From contig JAIEMJ010000001.1 of assembly GCA_019752335.1 (NCBI GenBank), forward strand, positions 62,001 through 126,000: DNA of 64,000 nucleotides, written 5' to 3'. The DNA is from Bryobacteraceae bacterium (GTDB lineage Bacteria; Acidobacteriota; Terriglobia; Bryobacterales; Bryobacteraceae). The translations under genes were made by a program, and so were the position numbers. Below, piece by piece: positions 53,365 to 61,585 of the stretch. Numbering within the stretch: position 1 is the stretch's first letter; each line of letters starts with the position of its first letter. A model generated the notes under the pieces. That model ran no database searches and was not told where the DNA came from. It saw only the letters and a program-made list of their open reading frames with translations.

Positions 53365-54459
53365 ATGATTGTCCCTTCGAGTTATGAGATGGCCCTGCTG
53401 CTGGGCCTGCTGGCCCTAATCTGCGGCGCCCTATGGACCGCCACTTACAAGCTAGGCGGCGACTGGCGCTTTGAGCTTTATTACTTCGACTTCGCCTTCG
53501 GCACCATCGTCGCGGCGCTGCTCGCCGGCCTCACCTTTGGCTCCATGGGGAACGACCTGAGCTTTTGGGACAACATCTCCCTCACCGCCGGCAAACGCGC
53601 CATCGTCACTGCTTTCGCCGCCGGCTGCCTTTTCAATCTCGCCAACCTGCTCATCTTGGCTGGGTCGTCGATCGGAGGAATCTCTCTAGCCTTCCCCGCC
53701 AGTTTTTCGATCGCCCTTCTCGTGGAGAGCGTCTGGGCCCTCCTCAGCCATCGTTCGGTGAATTTCGTCTTTCTCGGCATCGGCTGGCTCCTGTTGTTGA
53801 TTGCCGTGGGACTCTGTGTCTCGGCCGCCAATCGCGTCACGCCCACCGTTGAGACGGAAATCGTCACCAAGACCGAGGCGGTTCCCAGCGCCCAACCCGG
53901 CGGGCCCAAATACTACCGCCGCCGGCGCGAAGAGAAAAAAGACGCCGGTGACCAGGCTCAGATGTGGAAAACCGTGCTCTTTGCCTCGCTCGGCGGGTTG
54001 CTGCTCGGCTTCGTGCCCGGCGTCGGACAACTGGCGCGCGCCGCGGACATCGGGCTCGGCTCTTACTCCTTCGTCTTCATCTTTTGCCTTGGCATCTTCA
54101 TCTCCACCTTCGTCTTCAATCTCTATTTCATGAATCTGCCCGTGCAGGGTCCGGCGGTACAGTTTTTTCGTTACTTCCAGGGTGGCTGGAAGGAGCATGC
54201 GTTGGGGATGTTGGGCGGGCTCCTGTTTGCCTGCGGCGCTCTCGCCGCGCTCCTCATGGGCTCGGCTCCCTCTGCTGAAAGCCCCAGTTCGCTGGTGCAG
54301 TATGTCCTCACCCACGGCGCCCCTCTGCTCGTGGCTGGCCTGGGCATTGTCGTCTGGAAAGAGCTATCCGAGTCTCCGCCCGCCCGCGGGATGGCCGGCA
54401 TCGCCGCCATCATCTACACGGTTGCGGTGGCGCTCGTCGGGTCTTCAGGTCAGAACTGA
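53365..54459 (+). CDS. DMT-superfamily permease, ureide/sugar type
   Basis: A 364-residue integral membrane protein with about ten hydrophobic helices. The N-terminus ALICGALWTATYKLGGDWRFELYYFDFAFG resembles the ureide permease/GRP-type sugar transporter family (WRFELYYxDFAxG is a signature there). A charged hydrophilic loop (about 175-200; KYYRRRREEKKDAGD) divides two halves of five helices each, the usual internal duplication. It is divergent from the alcohol dehydrogenase, with 109 bases between starts, so both may be induced by the same substrate. Substrate unknown. Confidence 0.75.
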   Translation: MIVPSSYEMALLLGLLALICGALWTATYKLGGDWRFELYYFDFAFGTIVAALLAGLTFGSMGNDLSFWDNISLTAGKRAIVTAFAAGCLFNLANLLILAGSSIGGISLAFPASFSIALLVESVWALLSHRSVNFVFLGIGWLLLLIAVGLCVSAANRVTPTVETEIVTKTEAVPSAQPGGPKYYRRRREEKKDAGDQAQMWKTVLFASLGGLLLGFVPGVGQLARAADIGLGSYSFVFIFCLGIFISTFVFNLYFMNLPVQGPAVQFFRYFQGGWKEHALGMLGGLLFACGALAALLMGSAPSAESPSSLVQYVLTHGAPLLVAGLGIVVWKELSESPPARGMAGIAAIIYTVAVALVGSSGQN

Positions 54460-54466
54460 GTAGGGG

Positions 54467-54622
54467 CTACTTCCGGCGTGGCGCGGGCTCGGGTTCCGCC
54501 GTCTCGTTCGCTTCCATCTCTTCGCCGGAAAGCTTCGCCAACCACTGCGTCGGGGGATTCAGGATCGCGCCAAAGACGATCACAACAAACACGGTGAAAA
54601 TGGCGGCTACTACGTACATCAT
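54467..54622 (-). CDS. Small single-pass membrane protein next to the symporter
   Basis: Read by hand: two consecutive ATGs (54622 and 54619) start a 51-residue protein MMYVVAAIFTVFVVIVFG followed by AILNPPTQWLAKLSG and an acidic Glu/Pro-rich tail ending in RRK, stop TAG at 54467. It has one N-terminal membrane helix and a charged cytoplasmic tail. It begins 22 bases after the symporter's stop on the same strand, so it is in the same transcript as the symporter and DUF485 genes and may be a small accessory subunit. No known family recognised. Confidence 0.6.
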   Translation of the reverse strand: MMYVVAAIFTVFVVIVFGAILNPPTQWLAKLSGEEMEANETAEPEPAPRRK

Positions 54623-54644
54623 GCTTTCATGGTCGCACTTCTTT

Positions 54645-56201
54645 CTAGTGCAACGACGCCGCTTCCGCTCCCAGCCCCGTATGGGCCCGTACCTGCATCT
54701 CGACGAACTTCGCTTCGCTCGCTGGTTCCCGCCCCAGCAAGCTGCCCAGTAACGCCGCCGCGAAGCCCAGCGGGATGCTCACGATGCCCGGGTTCTCCAG
54801 CGGGAATAGTGCCTGCGCCGCGCCCCGCACGCTGGGGCCCACCAGGATCAGGAGGATGGAACTCGCCAAGCCCACGCCCAGGCCGCAGACGGCGCCGGTC
54901 GTGTTGAAGCGCTTCCAGAAAAGCGTCAGCAGGATTACTGGCAGATTCGCCGACGCCGCCACCGCAAAGGCCAGTCCCACCAGGAACGCCACGTTGGCCG
55001 AAGGCCCCAAGGCAATGGCGCTGGCGATGGCCAGGACGCCCACGACGAGCGCGGTGACTCGCGCCACGCGCACCTCGGTCTCCGGGCTCAACTCGCGATC
55101 CCGAAAGAGGAAGCCGGCGTAGAAGTCGTGCGCGAAGGAGGTCGAAGCGGTGATCGTCAGGCCGGCCACCACGGCCAGAATCGTCGCGAACGCCACGGCG
55201 CAGATGAAGGCGAAAAACACCTCGCCGCCCAGGGCCTGCGCCAGCAACGGCGCGCTCATGTTGATGCCGCCGCCGCGCTTGATCGCGTCCGGCCCCACGA
55301 TCGTCGCCGCGCCGAAGCCCAGAAAGGTCGTCATGATGTAGAACGTGCCGATGATGGCCATGGCCCACACCACGCTTACCCGCGCCGTGGGCGCGTCCGG
55401 CACCGTATAGAAGCGCACCAGAATGTGCGGCAAGCCGGCCGTGCCGAATACCAGCGCCAGCCCTAATGACAGCAGGTTCCAGGTGCCATAAGGCGGCCTG
55501 TAGTACCAGCCTGGCAGCAGGAAGTCGCGCGTGACGGGCGCGCCATCCACGGTGAAAGTGACATGCGCTACGGCGTCGAAGAAGCGGGCGAAGGAGAAGT
55601 CGAAGTGGGCCAGTACCAGCATGCTCAGCAGCAGCGTGCCGCCCATCAGCAGCACGGCCTTCACAATCTGCACCCAAGTGGTGGCCAGCATGCCGCCAAA
55701 GACCACATAGAGCACCATCAGCAACCCGACGCCTGCCACGGCCCCCTGGAACGACACGCCCGACTCCTTCAACAACAGCGATACCAGCGTACCCGCGCCT
55801 ACCATTTGCGCGATCATGTAGAACGTGCTCACGGTGAGCGTGCTCAAGGCCGCCATCGCCCTTACCGGCCGCGCCTGCAAGCGGTAAGCGAGGATGTCGG
55901 CCATCGTGTACTTGCCAATGTTCCGCAGCGGCTCGGCCACCACCAACAGCACCGTCAAATAAGCCACCAGCCAGCCCACCGAGTACATAAAGCCGTCATA
56001 GCCATAGAAGGCGATCAGCCCGGCGATGCCCAGAAACGACGCCGCCGACATGTAGTCGCCCGCCACCGCGAGCCCGTTCTGCCATCCCGTAATCCTCCGC
56101 CCGGCGGCAAAGAACGCGCCCGCGCCCTGGCTCTTGCCCGCGCTCCATAGCGTGATCCCCAGCGTCAATAGCACAAAGCCGACAAAGATGGCCAGCGTCA
56201 T
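54645..56201 (-). CDS. SSS-family sodium:solute symporter (acetate/monocarboxylate type)
   Basis: A 518-residue membrane protein with about 13 helices. Family features include [32 protein letters not shown] (sodium-site helix 1 region), [17 protein letters not shown] and [33 protein letters not shown]-type signature (here [18 protein letters not shown]). The match is to ActP-like symporters that import acetate and related acids. Its N-terminal end overlaps the DUF485 gene by 4 bases (ATGA), an arrangement typical of actP-yjcH pairs, and a third small gene follows. Substrate is inferred only from family and neighbours. Confidence 0.92.
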   Translation of the reverse strand: MTLAIFVGFVLLTLGITLWSAGKSQGAGAFFAAGRRITGWQNGLAVAGDYMSAASFLGIAGLIAFYGYDGFMYSVGWLVAYLTVLLVVAEPLRNIGKYTMADILAYRLQARPVRAMAALSTLTVSTFYMIAQMVGAGTLVSLLLKESGVSFQGAVAGVGLLMVLYVVFGGMLATTWVQIVKAVLLMGGTLLLSMLVLAHFDFSFARFFDAVAHVTFTVDGAPVTRDFLLPGWYYRPPYGTWNLLSLGLALVFGTAGLPHILVRFYTVPDAPTARVSVVWAMAIIGTFYIMTTFLGFGAATIVGPDAIKRGGGINMSAPLLAQALGGEVFFAFICAVAFATILAVVAGLTITASTSFAHDFYAGFLFRDRELSPETEVRVARVTALVVGVLAIASAIALGPSANVAFLVGLAFAVAASANLPVILLTLFWKRFNTTGAVCGLGVGLASSILLILVGPSVRGAAQALFPLENPGIVSIPLGFAAALLGSLLGREPASEAKFVEMQVRAHTGLGAEAASLH

Positions 56202-56491
56202 TCGCCCTCCTTCAGCAGCTCTTGCGCCGCCGCGTCAAAGGCCGCCGCGCGCCGGACGTAGAGCCAAGCCAGCACCCAGGCCATCACAAACTGCGAGAGC
56301 GCGAACCAGTAAGCCAAGGTGACGCCGCCGACGCGCTGGCGCATCACCTCGGGAAACAGGCTCACGCTCAACGGCAGCGCGAAGTAATAGAGCACGAAGA
56401 AGACGAAGCTCGGCACGATGAAGCTTCTCTTGGCGGCAAGCAGCCGGGCAAAGCCCGCTGAAGCGCCGATGCGTTGGACGCGGTCTGGCAT
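56198..56491 (-). CDS. DUF485 small membrane protein (YjcH-like)
   Basis: A 97-residue protein with two membrane helices ([20 protein letters not shown], about 23-42, and [19 protein letters not shown], about 64-82), matching the DUF485 pattern. Such proteins are regularly encoded immediately before acetate-type SSS symporters; the exact role is not settled. It overlaps the symporter gene by 4 bases, so translation is coupled. There is a 16-base gap to the upstream-lying dienelactone hydrolase end on the same strand. Confidence 0.93.
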   Translation of the reverse strand: MPDRVQRIGASAGFARLLAAKRSFIVPSFVFFVLYYFALPLSVSLFPEVMRQRVGGVTLAYWFALSQFVMAWVLAWLYVRRAAAFDAAAQELLKEGE

Positions 56492-56507
56492 CCTGGCAGT
56501 GTAGCAG

Positions 56508-57401
56508 TTAAGCGCGCAGATGCTTGTTGAACAGTGCGAGCGTCCGCTTCCAGGCCAGCTTCGCCGCGGCTTCGTCGTAGCGCGGGGTGGTGTCGTTGTG
56601 GAAGCCGTGGTTGGCGCCTTCGTAGGTGAACACCTCGTAGTCCACCTTGTTCGCCTTCAGCGCCTCTTCAAAGGCGGGCAATTGCGCGTTGATACGTGTG
56701 TCGAGCCCGGCCAGTTGAATCGACAGCGCGGCCTTGATCTTCGGCACCTCGGTAGCCGGAGGCATCGCGCCGTAGAAAGGGGCGGCGGCCGCGAGGTCAG
56801 CGCCCATGCGCACGGCCAGCGTGTTGGCGACGCCGCCGCCGAAGCAGAAGCCCACCACTCCCACTTTGCCGTTCGAGTCCGGACGCGCCTTCAGCCAGCG
56901 CGCCGATGCGATGAAGTCCTCGTTCATCTTGGCCCGGTCCACCTTGGCGAAGAGCTTGCCGCCCTCTTCGTTATCGCCCGGAAAGCCACCCACACTGGTC
57001 AGGCCATCCGGAGCGAACGCAATAAAGTTCTCGGCGGCCAAACGCCGCGCGACGTCTTCGATATAGGGGTTCAAGCCCCGGTTTTCGTGGACCACCAGCA
57101 CCACCGGCAGCTTCCCCTTGGCGTTCGCTGGCTTGGCGAAGTGGCCCTTGATGGTCCCATTTCCCAGCGGCGACTGCACCGTCACCGTTTCCACCTTGAT
57201 CCGGGCATCGGTTACCGGCACTTGCTGGGCCCAGGCGTAATTGGGCCGGAGGCTCTCCCAGATCGCCGTAGCGGTAAGCCCGCCCACGGCGAAGCGCTGG
57301 GCGCCGTCGAGAAAAGCACGGCGGTCAATGTCGCCGTGTACGTAGCGGTCGAAGAGGTCGAGTAGTTCTTGCGGGAAGTCCGAAGCTTTTTTGCGTTCCA
57401 T
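56508..57401 (-). CDS. Dienelactone hydrolase family protein
   Basis: A 297-residue alpha/beta hydrolase. An N-terminal extension (about 1-60) contains DRRAFLDGAQRFAVGGLTAT, resembling a twin-arginine motif preceded by an unusually long hydrophilic part, as seen in exported DLH paralogues. The active site is formed by the cysteine in VGVVGFCFGGGVANTL, an acid and the histidine in ANHGFHNDTTPRY. The family hydrolyses dienelactones in aromatic-ring degradation but also other esters. It is followed on the same strand by DUF485/symporter genes, so may supply the symporter's acid from an ester. Substrate unknown. Confidence 0.88.
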   Translation of the reverse strand: MERKKASDFPQELLDLFDRYVHGDIDRRAFLDGAQRFAVGGLTATAIWESLRPNYAWAQQVPVTDARIKVETVTVQSPLGNGTIKGHFAKPANAKGKLPVVLVVHENRGLNPYIEDVARRLAAENFIAFAPDGLTSVGGFPGDNEEGGKLFAKVDRAKMNEDFIASARWLKARPDSNGKVGVVGFCFGGGVANTLAVRMGADLAAAAPFYGAMPPATEVPKIKAALSIQLAGLDTRINAQLPAFEEALKANKVDYEVFTYEGANHGFHNDTTPRYDEAAAKLAWKRTLALFNKHLRA

Positions 57402-57474
57402 CGTAGGCGAAAGATATCACACTTATTTTGCCTGCCGGGAATATTTGTGGCGCCCCTGGTCATTTCCTTTCCAG

Positions 57475-58077
57475 ATGATGCAGAAGCACCCACTCGCGAT
57501 TCGCTGGTTCCACTGGCTGAACTTCCCCCTACTCTCCTTAATGATCTGGAGCGGCCTGCTCATCTACTGGGCCAACGACGCCTTTTTTGCCTTCCCGGAC
57601 TGGTTCTACAAGCGCGCCAACCTCGAGTTCCGCCTCTCCGACGGCATGCAGTATCACTTCCTTTTCATGTGGCTCTTCGCCATCAATGGCGTCGCCTACG
57701 TCACCTACACGGCGCTGAGTGGCGAATGGCGAGCCCTGATCCCCGGCCGGGGCGCCTTTGCCCAGGCCTTCCAGGTCGTCCTGCATGACCTGGGGATTCG
57801 CAAAGAGCCCCTTCCTGTGGCGAAATACAACGCCGCCCAGCAGTTCGCCTACACCGGCGTCGTGCTGATGGGCCTCGGCTCGTTAGTCACCGGTCTCGCG
57901 ATCTACCGGCCAGTCCAGCTTGGGTTTCTGCATGCACTGGTGGGAGGCTATCAGAACGCTCGCACCATTCACTTTCTGCTGACTGTCTCCTACGTCGGCT
58001 TCTTCCTGGTCCACATCGCGCAGGTCGTCCGCGCGGGTTGGTCCAACTTTCAGGCAATGGTGACGGGCCATGAGTAA
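57475..58077 (+). CDS. Membrane cytochrome b561/thiosulfate-reductase-type cytochrome b
   Basis: The start at ATG 57475 or 57478 gives about 200 residues with four hydrophobic helices. Probable heme ligands are histidines in IRWFHWLNFPLL (helix 1), GMQYHFLFMW (helix 2), RTIHFLLTVSYV and FFLVHIAQV (last helices). The sequence resembles the cytochrome b subunits of the Ni-Fe hydrogenase/formate dehydrogenase type. Its end overlaps the start of a molybdoenzyme gene by 8 bases, so the two form a membrane-anchored redox pair in which the cytochrome connects the enzyme to quinones. Confidence 0.88.
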   Translation: MMQKHPLAIRWFHWLNFPLLSLMIWSGLLIYWANDAFFAFPDWFYKRANLEFRLSDGMQYHFLFMWLFAINGVAYVTYTALSGEWRALIPGRGAFAQAFQVVLHDLGIRKEPLPVAKYNAAQQFAYTGVVLMGLGSLVTGLAIYRPVQLGFLHALVGGYQNARTIHFLLTVSYVGFFLVHIAQVVRAGWSNFQAMVTGHE

Positions 58078-58720
58078 TCCGCGCCGCTCTTTCCTTAAGT
58101 TCGGCCTTGGCGGCGTGGCGCTCGGGTTCGGGCTTCGCCAAGCCTTGAGCATCAATCCGCACGAGTGGAATGAAGCGGTGACCCGCCGCCTCTTCGGCGC
58201 GCGCCGGCTCACGCCCACCTTTCCGGCTTCCCAAGCCAAGGACCCTCGCGCTAACGGCGACGTTGGCCTGGAGGAGGAGGTGCAGGACTGGCAACTGCGG
58301 ATCGAAGATCCCTCCGGACAGCGCCAATTGACTCTGGCGCAACTGCAAGCATTGCCCACCAATTCCATGACCACCGAGTTGATGTGCGTCGAAGGCTGGA
58401 GCCAGGTGGTGAGTTGGAAAGGGACGCCTTTGCGGAACATCGCACCGGCCCAGGCACCCGAGTACGTCAGCCTCAAAACCCCCGACGAGTTGTACTATGT
58501 CGGGCTCGATCTCGAAAGCGCGCTGCATCCGCAGACGCTCCTGGCCTGGGAGATGAATGGGCAACCGCTCACTCCCGAACACGGAGCACCGCTTCGCCTC
58601 GTGATTCCAGTGAAGTACGGAATCAAGAACATCAAACGGATCGGCACCATCCAATTTACGCCGCATCGTCCCAAGGACTATTGGAACGATCGCGGCTACG
58701 ACTGGTACGCCGCTCTGTAA
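58070..58720 (+). CDS. YedY/MsrP-like molybdopterin-dependent oxidoreductase (exported)
   Basis: A 216-residue protein. The N-terminal MSNPRRSFLKFGLGGVALG is a textbook Tat signal (RRSFLK). The sulfite-oxidase fold is recognised from LRIEDPSGQRQLTLAQLQAL, the molybdenum-coordinating Cys in ELMCVEGWSQVVSWKG, DELYYVGLDLESALHPQTLLAWEMNGQPL and HGAPLRLVIPVKYGIKNIKRI. It is shorter than plant sulfite oxidase and without dimerisation domain, like YedY-type enzymes. Substrate is unknown (sulfoxides or sulfite-type compounds). It overlaps the cytochrome b gene and precedes an MxKDx-repeat protein gene. Confidence 0.92.
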   Translation: MSNPRRSFLKFGLGGVALGFGLRQALSINPHEWNEAVTRRLFGARRLTPTFPASQAKDPRANGDVGLEEEVQDWQLRIEDPSGQRQLTLAQLQALPTNSMTTELMCVEGWSQVVSWKGTPLRNIAPAQAPEYVSLKTPDELYYVGLDLESALHPQTLLAWEMNGQPLTPEHGAPLRLVIPVKYGIKNIKRIGTIQFTPHRPKDYWNDRGYDWYAAL

Positions 58721-58757
58721 CCCGCAACCAATCAGTACTGAGAAAAGGAACCCCCCA

Positions 58758-59039
58758 ATGTTGAAGAACCTCGCTTTCGTCCTGGCGCTTGCTGTCGCCG
58801 CCGTCTCCGCTCAAGACAAGCCCAAGGATAAGATGGACAACAAGATGGACAAGATGGAGTCCAAAGATAAGATGGACTCCAAAATGGACAAGATGGAGTC
58901 CAAGGACAAGATGGACCACAAGATGGACAAGATGGACTCCAAGGACAAGATGAAGAAGAAGGCCAAGAAGAACGACAAGATGGACAAGATGGATAAGATG
59001 GATAAGATGGACAAGATGGAAAAGAAGCCCGGCGCTTAA
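58758..59039 (+). CDS. Exported pentapeptide MxKDx repeat protein
   Basis: A 93-residue protein starting at ATG 58758 with an AAAAGGA ribosome-binding site. Signal peptide (MLKNLAFVLALAVAAVSA), then the whole mature chain is Lys, Met, Asp and Ser only, in units such as KDKMD, NKMDKMES and MDHKMDKM, followed by KKKAKKND and four MDK repeats. It matches the pentapeptide MXKDX repeat family (TIGR02953 type). Methionine-, acidic- and basic-rich chains of this type are candidates for metal or methionine-redox roles; here the neighbour is a YedY-type enzyme that could reduce methionine sulfoxide. That link is an inference. Confidence 0.88.
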   Translation: MLKNLAFVLALAVAAVSAQDKPKDKMDNKMDKMESKDKMDSKMDKMESKDKMDHKMDKMDSKDKMKKKAKKNDKMDKMDKMDKMDKMEKKPGA

Positions 59040-59059
59040 GCGCCATCGCCTACAGTTTT

Positions 59060-59092
59060 GAGTGTCCTTCGCCGATAGTACGAAGGACACTC
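59060..59092 (+). terminator. Hairpin after the MxKDx gene, adjoining the next start codon
   Basis: GAGTGTCCTTCG (59060-59071) pairs perfectly with CGAAGGACACTC (59081-59092) around a 9-base loop. It lies 20 bases after the MxKDx stop and ends one base before the GTG (59094) of the next gene. There is no T-run, so it may be a stem that masks the start region of the next gene or a processing site, more than a true terminator. Confidence 0.5.
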
Positions 59093-59093
59093 A

Positions 59094-60608
59094 GTGGGCA
59101 ATTTCCCCATCCGCTATCTTCTGCTGCTGGCGCTACCGGCCTTCTATCCGCTGGGCCATTCTCTGTACGCGGCCTGGTCGCAAGGACTGGTGCCGACCGG
59201 CTTTGTCCAATACGATCTCCCCTACTACCTCGCCAACGCCCGCGAACACTTTGACCACGGTTGGCGCTGGATGTACGGCAACCCGTACGCCCCGCTGGGT
59301 ACGCCAGGCATCTACTTCCAACCTCACATCTTCGTTCTCGCCCTCCTTCAAGCCGCCGGACTCCCTCCCGCTTGGGCCCTGCACCTCTTCGGCGTCTTCG
59401 CCGTCGCCCTCGCTTCCTATGCCGCTCTTCGCCTCTACGCTGAGCTAGTGGGCGTCGAGACGCGCGGCCAGCGTCTGGGCTTTCTGTGCTTCTTCTGGGG
59501 TGGTGGGGTGCTCTCGTTGCTGGGCCTCCTCTTCGGCAAACTCGCTGGATTCCCCCTGGCCAAAGCGCTCTTCGCCTTCGACCCCAACGACGGCTGGTGG
59601 ATGCTCAACTTCGGCCGCAACCTCATCTATCCTACCGAAGCCTATTACCATGGCGTCTTTCTTCTGGCGATCTACTTCCTTCTGCGCCACCGCTTTGGCG
59701 CTGCCCTGGCCCTCACCGCGTTGCTGTCGGCGAGCCACCCCTTCACCGGACTCAGCCTCGCCCTCATCGTCGCCTCCTATGCGGCGCTCGAACTCATCGA
59801 GCGCAGCGGCGCGGCGACCTGGCGGCTGGCGTTGGGGGCTGGCGCTATCGTCACCGCTCATGTACTCTACTACCTGGTGTATCTGAGCCGCGCCGCCGAT
59901 CACCGCCTCTTGCGCAGCCAATGGGAAATCGATTGGCCCTATACGGCATGGACCTATGGGCCGGCCCTTTACCTGGTTGGCTTTCTAGCGCTCACTCGCT
60001 TCACGCGCTGGGCCAGCGCCTGGGCCATCCTCACCGATCCCCGCTCGCGCCTGCTGCTGGTCTGGTTCGCTGTCGTCTTCGGACTGACCCAACACGACGT
60101 ACTCGTTAAACCCATGCAGCCGATTCACTTCGCCCACGGCTACGACTGGATTGCCCTCTTCTTCCTGGCCGCCCCGGTGCTGATCCCACTGCTGGAGCGC
60201 CTGCGGCCGATTCCTCTCGCGGTCTGCGTGCTGCTCCTGCTCTCGGATAACTTACTCTGGTTCGCTTCCTTCGCGTCCGCCGAAGTACAGCGCTACGCCA
60301 TCGCGCTGACTCCGGCCGAAGACGAAACCCTCCAGTGGCTGCGCCGCGAGGGTAAGTCGACCGATCTAATCGCTGCTGATGACCCGCAAATCAATTACCT
60401 CACCAGCACTTACTCTGCCGCGCGTACCTGGCATGGTCACGTCCACAATACGCCGCAGACTAAGCTCCGGCAGACACAGATCGATACGCTGCAATTCCCT
60501 GCGCCCGGACCCAATCTCTTTATTCTGCGAGACGCCTCGCGCGCTCCCGCCGGCACTCAACTCATCCAGCACTTTGGTGAATTCCAAGTCTTCCGGAGAA
60601 ACCCATGA
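59094..60608 (+). CDS. Polytopic membrane protein, GT-C-like
   Basis: A 504-residue integral membrane protein starting at GTG 59094. It has about ten or eleven hydrophobic helices with a large first periplasmic loop (QYDLPYYLANAREHFDHGWRWMYGNPYAP) and a C-terminal soluble tail of about 100 residues (DETLQWLRREGKSTDLIAADDPQINYL...). The loop with acidic residues and the tail recall glycosyltransferase family C/DUF-type polytopic enzymes, but I do not recognise a defined family. It overlaps the first SPFH gene by 4 bases, so is co-translated with a pair of SPFH proteins. Confidence 0.75.
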   Translation: MGNFPIRYLLLLALPAFYPLGHSLYAAWSQGLVPTGFVQYDLPYYLANAREHFDHGWRWMYGNPYAPLGTPGIYFQPHIFVLALLQAAGLPPAWALHLFGVFAVALASYAALRLYAELVGVETRGQRLGFLCFFWGGGVLSLLGLLFGKLAGFPLAKALFAFDPNDGWWMLNFGRNLIYPTEAYYHGVFLLAIYFLLRHRFGAALALTALLSASHPFTGLSLALIVASYAALELIERSGAATWRLALGAGAIVTAHVLYYLVYLSRAADHRLLRSQWEIDWPYTAWTYGPALYLVGFLALTRFTRWASAWAILTDPRSRLLLVWFAVVFGLTQHDVLVKPMQPIHFAHGYDWIALFFLAAPVLIPLLERLRPIPLAVCVLLLLSDNLLWFASFASAEVQRYAIALTPAEDETLQWLRREGKSTDLIAADDPQINYLTSTYSAARTWHGHVHNTPQTKLRQTQIDTLQFPAPGPNLFILRDASRAPAGTQLIQHFGEFQVFRRNP

Positions 60609-61585
60609 CTTACCTGATCGGCTGCCTGCTTGGCGCCGCGCTGTGGTTTGTACTTCGCGTGATTCTGCTCGGTATTTATACCGTTGACCAAAACGAACGC
60701 GCCGTCAAGACGGTCTTTGGCCGGGCGGAGCGTTTGCCCGGCACCACCCTGGACCATCCCATTGCCGCGCTGCTCCGCGACGAAGAGAAGCCCCGCTACA
60801 CCTATCCGCAGGTGCGCGTAATTCCGCCCGGGGGGCCTTATTTTAAGCTGCCCTGGGAGAGGATCTACAAAGTCTCAATCGCTACCGTAACGCAGAGCAT
60901 GGCGCTTGACCCCGAGGATAAGTCGGCCAATGGCAATGGCACCCGGCTGGAGGCGGTGACGAAGGATCAATTGAATACCGGGCTGGTGGGTCAGATCCGC
61001 TATCACGTCAGCGAAGCCAATCTCTATGGTTATCTCTTCGGCATTAAGCAGCCCATGGTCCACGTGATGGGCTACTTCGTGAGTATCTTACGCCAACGCA
61101 TCGCCAACTTTGAAGCGAAGAAAGAGGCCGACTTACCGGCCGCTTTGGCCAGTGCCGAAATGACGGGCGTTTCGATTAATGACTTACGCAAGAATCTGCG
61201 GGATCTCAACGAATACATGGACCAGGAATGCCGCTCGGCCACGGCTCGTTACGGCGTGGTACTCGACGCTTCGCTGATCACCGGGATCGACCCGCCGCCG
61301 GAAGTGGAATCGGCGCTCGCGGCGATCAATACCGCGCATAACCAGGTATCGAGTGACATCAGCTTGGCCCAAGCGGCGGCGGACCAGAAGATCGTGCAGT
61401 CCAAACGGGCGGTGGAAATTGAGACCCTGAAGGCGCAAGCGGAAGTAGAGCCTATTAAGCTACTGGCGGCCGAGCTCTCGGAGTTACACCGCGCCGGACC
61501 CGCCGTGTTGGCGGCTTACCTGCGCAACGTCAAGTTACGTCTTTTTGAGAAGGTCCGCGACGTCTATCAGGTGGTGCCGCAATGA
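60605..61585 (+). CDS. SPFH/Band 7-domain protein (first of pair)
   Basis: A 326-residue protein: N-terminal membrane helix (about 5-25), then an SPFH/prohibitin-like domain (IYTVDQNERAVKTVFGRAERL, IRYHVSEANLYGYLF), followed by a long coiled-coil (SSDISLAQAAADQKIVQSKRAVEIETLKAQAEVEPIK). SPFH proteins form large membrane ring-like complexes such as HflK/HflC and prohibitins. It overlaps both the polytopic protein (ATGA at 60605) and the second SPFH gene (61582-61585). The tandem makes a heteromeric complex likely. Target unknown. Confidence 0.88.
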   Translation: MTYLIGCLLGAALWFVLRVILLGIYTVDQNERAVKTVFGRAERLPGTTLDHPIAALLRDEEKPRYTYPQVRVIPPGGPYFKLPWERIYKVSIATVTQSMALDPEDKSANGNGTRLEAVTKDQLNTGLVGQIRYHVSEANLYGYLFGIKQPMVHVMGYFVSILRQRIANFEAKKEADLPAALASAEMTGVSINDLRKNLRDLNEYMDQECRSATARYGVVLDASLITGIDPPPEVESALAAINTAHNQVSSDISLAQAAADQKIVQSKRAVEIETLKAQAEVEPIKLLAAELSELHRAGPAVLAAYLRNVKLRLFEKVRDVYQVVPQ

